A DNA stretch of 64,000 nt from positions 89,745 to 153,744 of the forward strand of contig NW_023367146.1 of NCBI RefSeq assembly GCF_902167145.1. The letters are read 5' to 3'. The DNA is from Zea mays (taxonomy: Eukaryota; Streptophyta; Magnoliopsida; Poales; Poaceae). This document shows, in pieces, positions 61,001 to 64,000 of the stretch (positions within the stretch are counted from its first letter, which is position 1; each line of letters opens with the position of its first letter). Both the position numbers and the translations under genes were made by a program. The notes under the pieces were generated by a model. It was not told the origin of the DNA and ran no database searches. It was given only the letters and a program-made list of their open reading frames with translations.

Positions 61001-64000
61001 CTATTTTCGACAAAAATGGGGGTTGTGTGGCCATTGATCATCGACCAGAGGCTCATACACCTCACCCCACATATGTTTCCTTGCCATAGATCACATTCTT
61101 GGATTTCTGGTGGAGACCATTTCTTGGTCAAAAATCCGTAGGTGTTAGCCTCTAGTATTATTGAAAATGGTCGCTCATGGCTATTTTCAAGGTCGCTCAT
61201 GGCTATTTTCATAAAAAATGGGGGTTGTGTGGCCATTGATCGTCGACCAGAGGCTCATACACCTCACCCCACATATGTTTCCTTGCCATAGATCACATTC
61301 TTGGATTTCTGGTGGAGACCATTTCTTGGTCAAAAATCCGTAGGTCTTAGCCTCTAATATTATTGAAAATGGTCGCTCATGGCTATTTTCGGCAAAATGG
61401 GGGTTGTGTGGCCATTGATCGTCGACCAGAGGCTCATACACCTCACCCCACATATGTTTCCTTGGCGTAGATCACATTCTTGGATTTCTGGTGGAGACCA
61501 TTTCTTGGTCAAAAATCCGTAGGTGTTAGCCTTCGGTAATATTGTAAATGGTCATTCATGGCTATTTTCGAAAAAATGGGGGTTGTGTGGCCATTGATCG
61601 TCGACCAGACGCTCATACACCTCACCCCACATATGTTTCCTTGCCATAGATCACATTCTTGGATTTATGGTGCAAACCATTTCTTGGTCAAAAATCCGTA
61701 GGTGTTAGCCTTCGGTATTATTGAAAATGGTCGTTCATGGCTATTTTCGACAAAATGGGGGTTGTGTGGCCATTGATCGTCGACCAGAGGCTCATACACC
61801 TCACCCCACATATGTTTCCTTGTCGTAGATCACATTCTTGGATTTCTGGTGGAGACCATTTCTTGGTCAAAAATCCGTAGGTGTTAGCCTTCGATATTAT
61901 TGAAAATGGTCGTTCATGGCTATTTTCGACAAAAATGGGGGTTGTGTGGCCATTGATCGTCGACCAGATGCTCATACACCTCACCCCACATATGTTTCCT
62001 TGTCGTAGATCACATTCTTGGATTTCTGGTGGAGACCATTTCTTGGTCAAAAATCCGTAGGTGTTAGCCTTCGATATTATTGAAAATGGTCGTTCATGGC
62101 TATTTTCGACAAAAATGGGGGTTGTGTGGCAATTGATCATCGACCAGAGGCTCATACACCTCACCCCACATATGTTTCCTTGCCATAGATCACATTCTTG
62201 GATTTCTGGTGGAGACCATTTCTTGGTCAAAAATTCGTACGTGTTAGCCTTCGGTATTATTGAAAATGGTCGTTCATGGCTATTTTCGACAAAAATGGGG
62301 GTTGTGTGGCCATTGATCATCGACCAGAGGCTCGTACACTTCACCCCACATATGTTTTCTTTCCATAGATCAGAATCTTGGATTTCTCGTGGAGACCATT
62401 TGTTGGTCAAAAATTCGTAGGTGTTAGCCTTCGGTATTATTGAAAATGGTCGTTCATGGCTATTTTCGACAAAAATGGGGGTTGTGTGGCCATTGATCAT
62501 CGACCAGACGCTCATACACCTCACCCCACATATGTTTCCTTGCCATAGATCACATTCTTGGATTTCTGGTGGAGACCATTTCTTGGTCAAAAATCCGTAG
62601 GTGTTAGCCTTCGATATTATTGAAAATGGTCATTCATGGCTATTTTTGACAAAAATGGGGGTTGTGTGGCCATTGATCTTCCACCAGAGGCTCATACACC
62701 TCACCCCACATATGTTACCTTGCCATAGATCACATTCTTGGATTTCTGGTGGAGACCATTTCTTGGTCAAAAATCCGTAGGTGTTAGCCTTCGGTATTAT
62801 TGAAAATGGTCGTTCATGGCTATTTTCGACAAAAATGGGGGTTGTGTGGCCATTGATCATCGACCAGACGCTCATACACCTCACCCCACATATGTTTCCT
62901 TGCCATAGATCACATTCTTGGATTTCTGGTGGAGACCATTTCTTGGTCAAAAACTCGTACGTGTTAGCCTTCGATATTATTGAAAATGGTCGTTCATGGC
63001 TATTTTCGACAAAAATGGGGGTTGTGTGGCCATTGATCATCGACCAGAGGCTCATAAATCTCACCCCACATATGTTTCCTTGCCATAGATCACATTCTTG
63101 GATTTCTGGTGGACACCATTTCTTGGGCAAAAATCCGTAGGTGTTAGCCTTCGGTATTATTGAAAATGGTCATTCATGGCTATTTTCGGCAAAATGGGGG
63201 TTGTGTGGCCATTGATCGTCGACCAGACGCTCGTACACCACACCCCACATATGTTTCCTTGCCATATATCACATTTTTGGATTTATGGTGGAGACCATTT
63301 CTTGGTCAAAAATCCGTAGGTGTTAGCCTTCGATATTATTGAAAATGGTCATTCATGGCTATTTTCGACAAAAATGGGGGTTGTGTGGCCATTGATCTTC
63401 GACCAGAGGCTCATACACCTCACTACACATATGTTTCCTTGTCGTAGATCACATTCTTGGATTTCTGGTGGAGACCATTTCTTGGTCAAAAATCCGTAGG
63501 TGTTAGCCTTCGATATTATTGAAAATGGTCATTCATGGCTATTTTCGGCAAAATGGGGGTTGTGTGGCCATTGATCGTCGACCAGAGGCTCATACACCTC
63601 ACCCCACATATGTTTCCTTGTCGTAGATCACATTCTTGGATTTCTGGTGGAGACCATTTCTTGGTCAAAAATCCGTAGGTGTTAGCCTTCGATATTATTG
63701 AAAATGGTCGTTCATGGCTATTTTCGACAAAAAATGGGGGTTGTGTGGCCATTGATCATCGACCAGAGGCTCATACACCTCACCCCACATATGTTTCCTT
63801 GCCATAGATCACATTCTTGGATTTCTGGTGGAGACCATTTCTTGGTCAAAAATCCGTAGGTCTTAGCCTCTAATATTATTGAAAATGGTCGCTCATGGCT
63901 ATTTTCGGCAAAATGGGGGTTGTGTGGCCATTGATCGTCGACCAGAGGCTCATACACCTCACCCCACATATGTTTCCTTGTCGTAGATCACATTCTTGGA
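55019..64000 (-). repeat. knob180 array, terminal minus block
   Basis: About 50 monomers in minus orientation run to the end of the window, where the array continues. It contains a large tandem duplication (3078-3080-bp offset, 57180-63340). Partial homology also exists between 55200-55900 and 59540-60240 (offset 4338 bp), and between 55900-56590 and 63320-64000 (offset 7416 bp). Confidence 0.92.
57180..63340 (-). repeat. 3.08-kb higher-order repeat, two tandem copies
   Basis: About 57180-60260 and 60260-63340 carry the same 17-monomer order. Shared rare forms include GAGGATCGTACACCTCACTCC, AATCCATAGGTG, the 22-bp duplication variant, CCTTGGCGTAGATC, GGTAATATTGTAAATGG, GATCAGAATCTTGG with CCATTTGTTGG, and CTTCCACCAGAGG. 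Offsets are 3080 bp at the left and 3078 bp at the right because of single-base indels. The copies are nearly identical. Confidence 0.88.

Noticed and set aside
58640..62590. Pair of 290-codon minus-strand frames
   Set aside because: They are the same satellite frame in the two copies of the 3.08-kb duplication. They are not genes.
1..64000. Centromere function (for example CentC) or tRNA/rRNA genes
   Set aside because: No 150-160-bp centromeric satellite period and no RNA-gene sequence was seen. The only non-satellite DNA is the retrotransposon.

Overview
This window is plant heterochromatin, almost certainly from a maize or teosinte (Zea) chromosome knob. About 54.4 kb of the 64 kb is one tandem satellite with a basic period of 180 bp, roughly 300 monomers. 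I recognise the monomer as the maize knob 180-bp repeat (knob180) from memory of its sequence; no search was run. No host gene, tRNA, rRNA or CRISPR array is visible. Many long open frames cross the satellite on both strands only because 180 is a multiple of 3.

Layout. 'Plus' means the orientation in which the monomer reads GGCCACACAACCCCC. 1-13224 is plus, with a ~168-bp micro-inversion present twice (22-189 and 2499-2666). 13225-13890 is minus. 13891-23459 is a complete LTR retrotransposon flanked by a 5-bp target duplication (GACCA). 23465-23707 resumes the interrupted minus block. 23708-25178 is plus, 25179-29544 minus, 29545-54689 plus, 54690-54900 minus, 54901-55018 plus, and 55019-64000 minus. 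Long-range order lies on top of the 180-bp period. There are kb-scale segmental duplications with offsets of about 2477/2499, 2125, 5990, 3766 and 3078 bp. One locally homogenised run lies near 42.5-43.5 kb. A strongly nested array at 46.5-51.85 kb is built from 254-bp units (a 180-bp monomer plus a 74-bp truncated one), themselves arranged in a 1195-bp super-unit.

The retrotransposon is a 9569-bp Ty3/gypsy element of the Tat type. Its two 653-bp LTRs differ at only two positions that I could find, so it is a young insertion. The sense ORF has intact protease, reverse transcriptase, a degenerate first RNase H, an intact second (Tat-type) RNase H and integrase, but nearly all of gag (capsid and nucleocapsid) is missing. 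Behind pol lies a noncoding region with 60-bp tandem repeats. After that comes a second gene on the opposite strand, encoding a protein of the 'putative gypsy type transposon' family. It reads as three exons joined by two short phase-0 GT-AG introns, with its own TATA box. The element therefore has two converging transcription units and probably depends on Gag supplied in trans.

Most worth a second look: the antisense spliced gene, the gag-less but otherwise intact young element, the 74+180 to 254 to 1195 hierarchy, and the shared inversion junctions around 54.5-55.2 kb. All coordinates and mismatch counts were read by eye. Block edges within repeats may be off by a few bases, and orientation switches in a satellite need long-read support to exclude assembly error.
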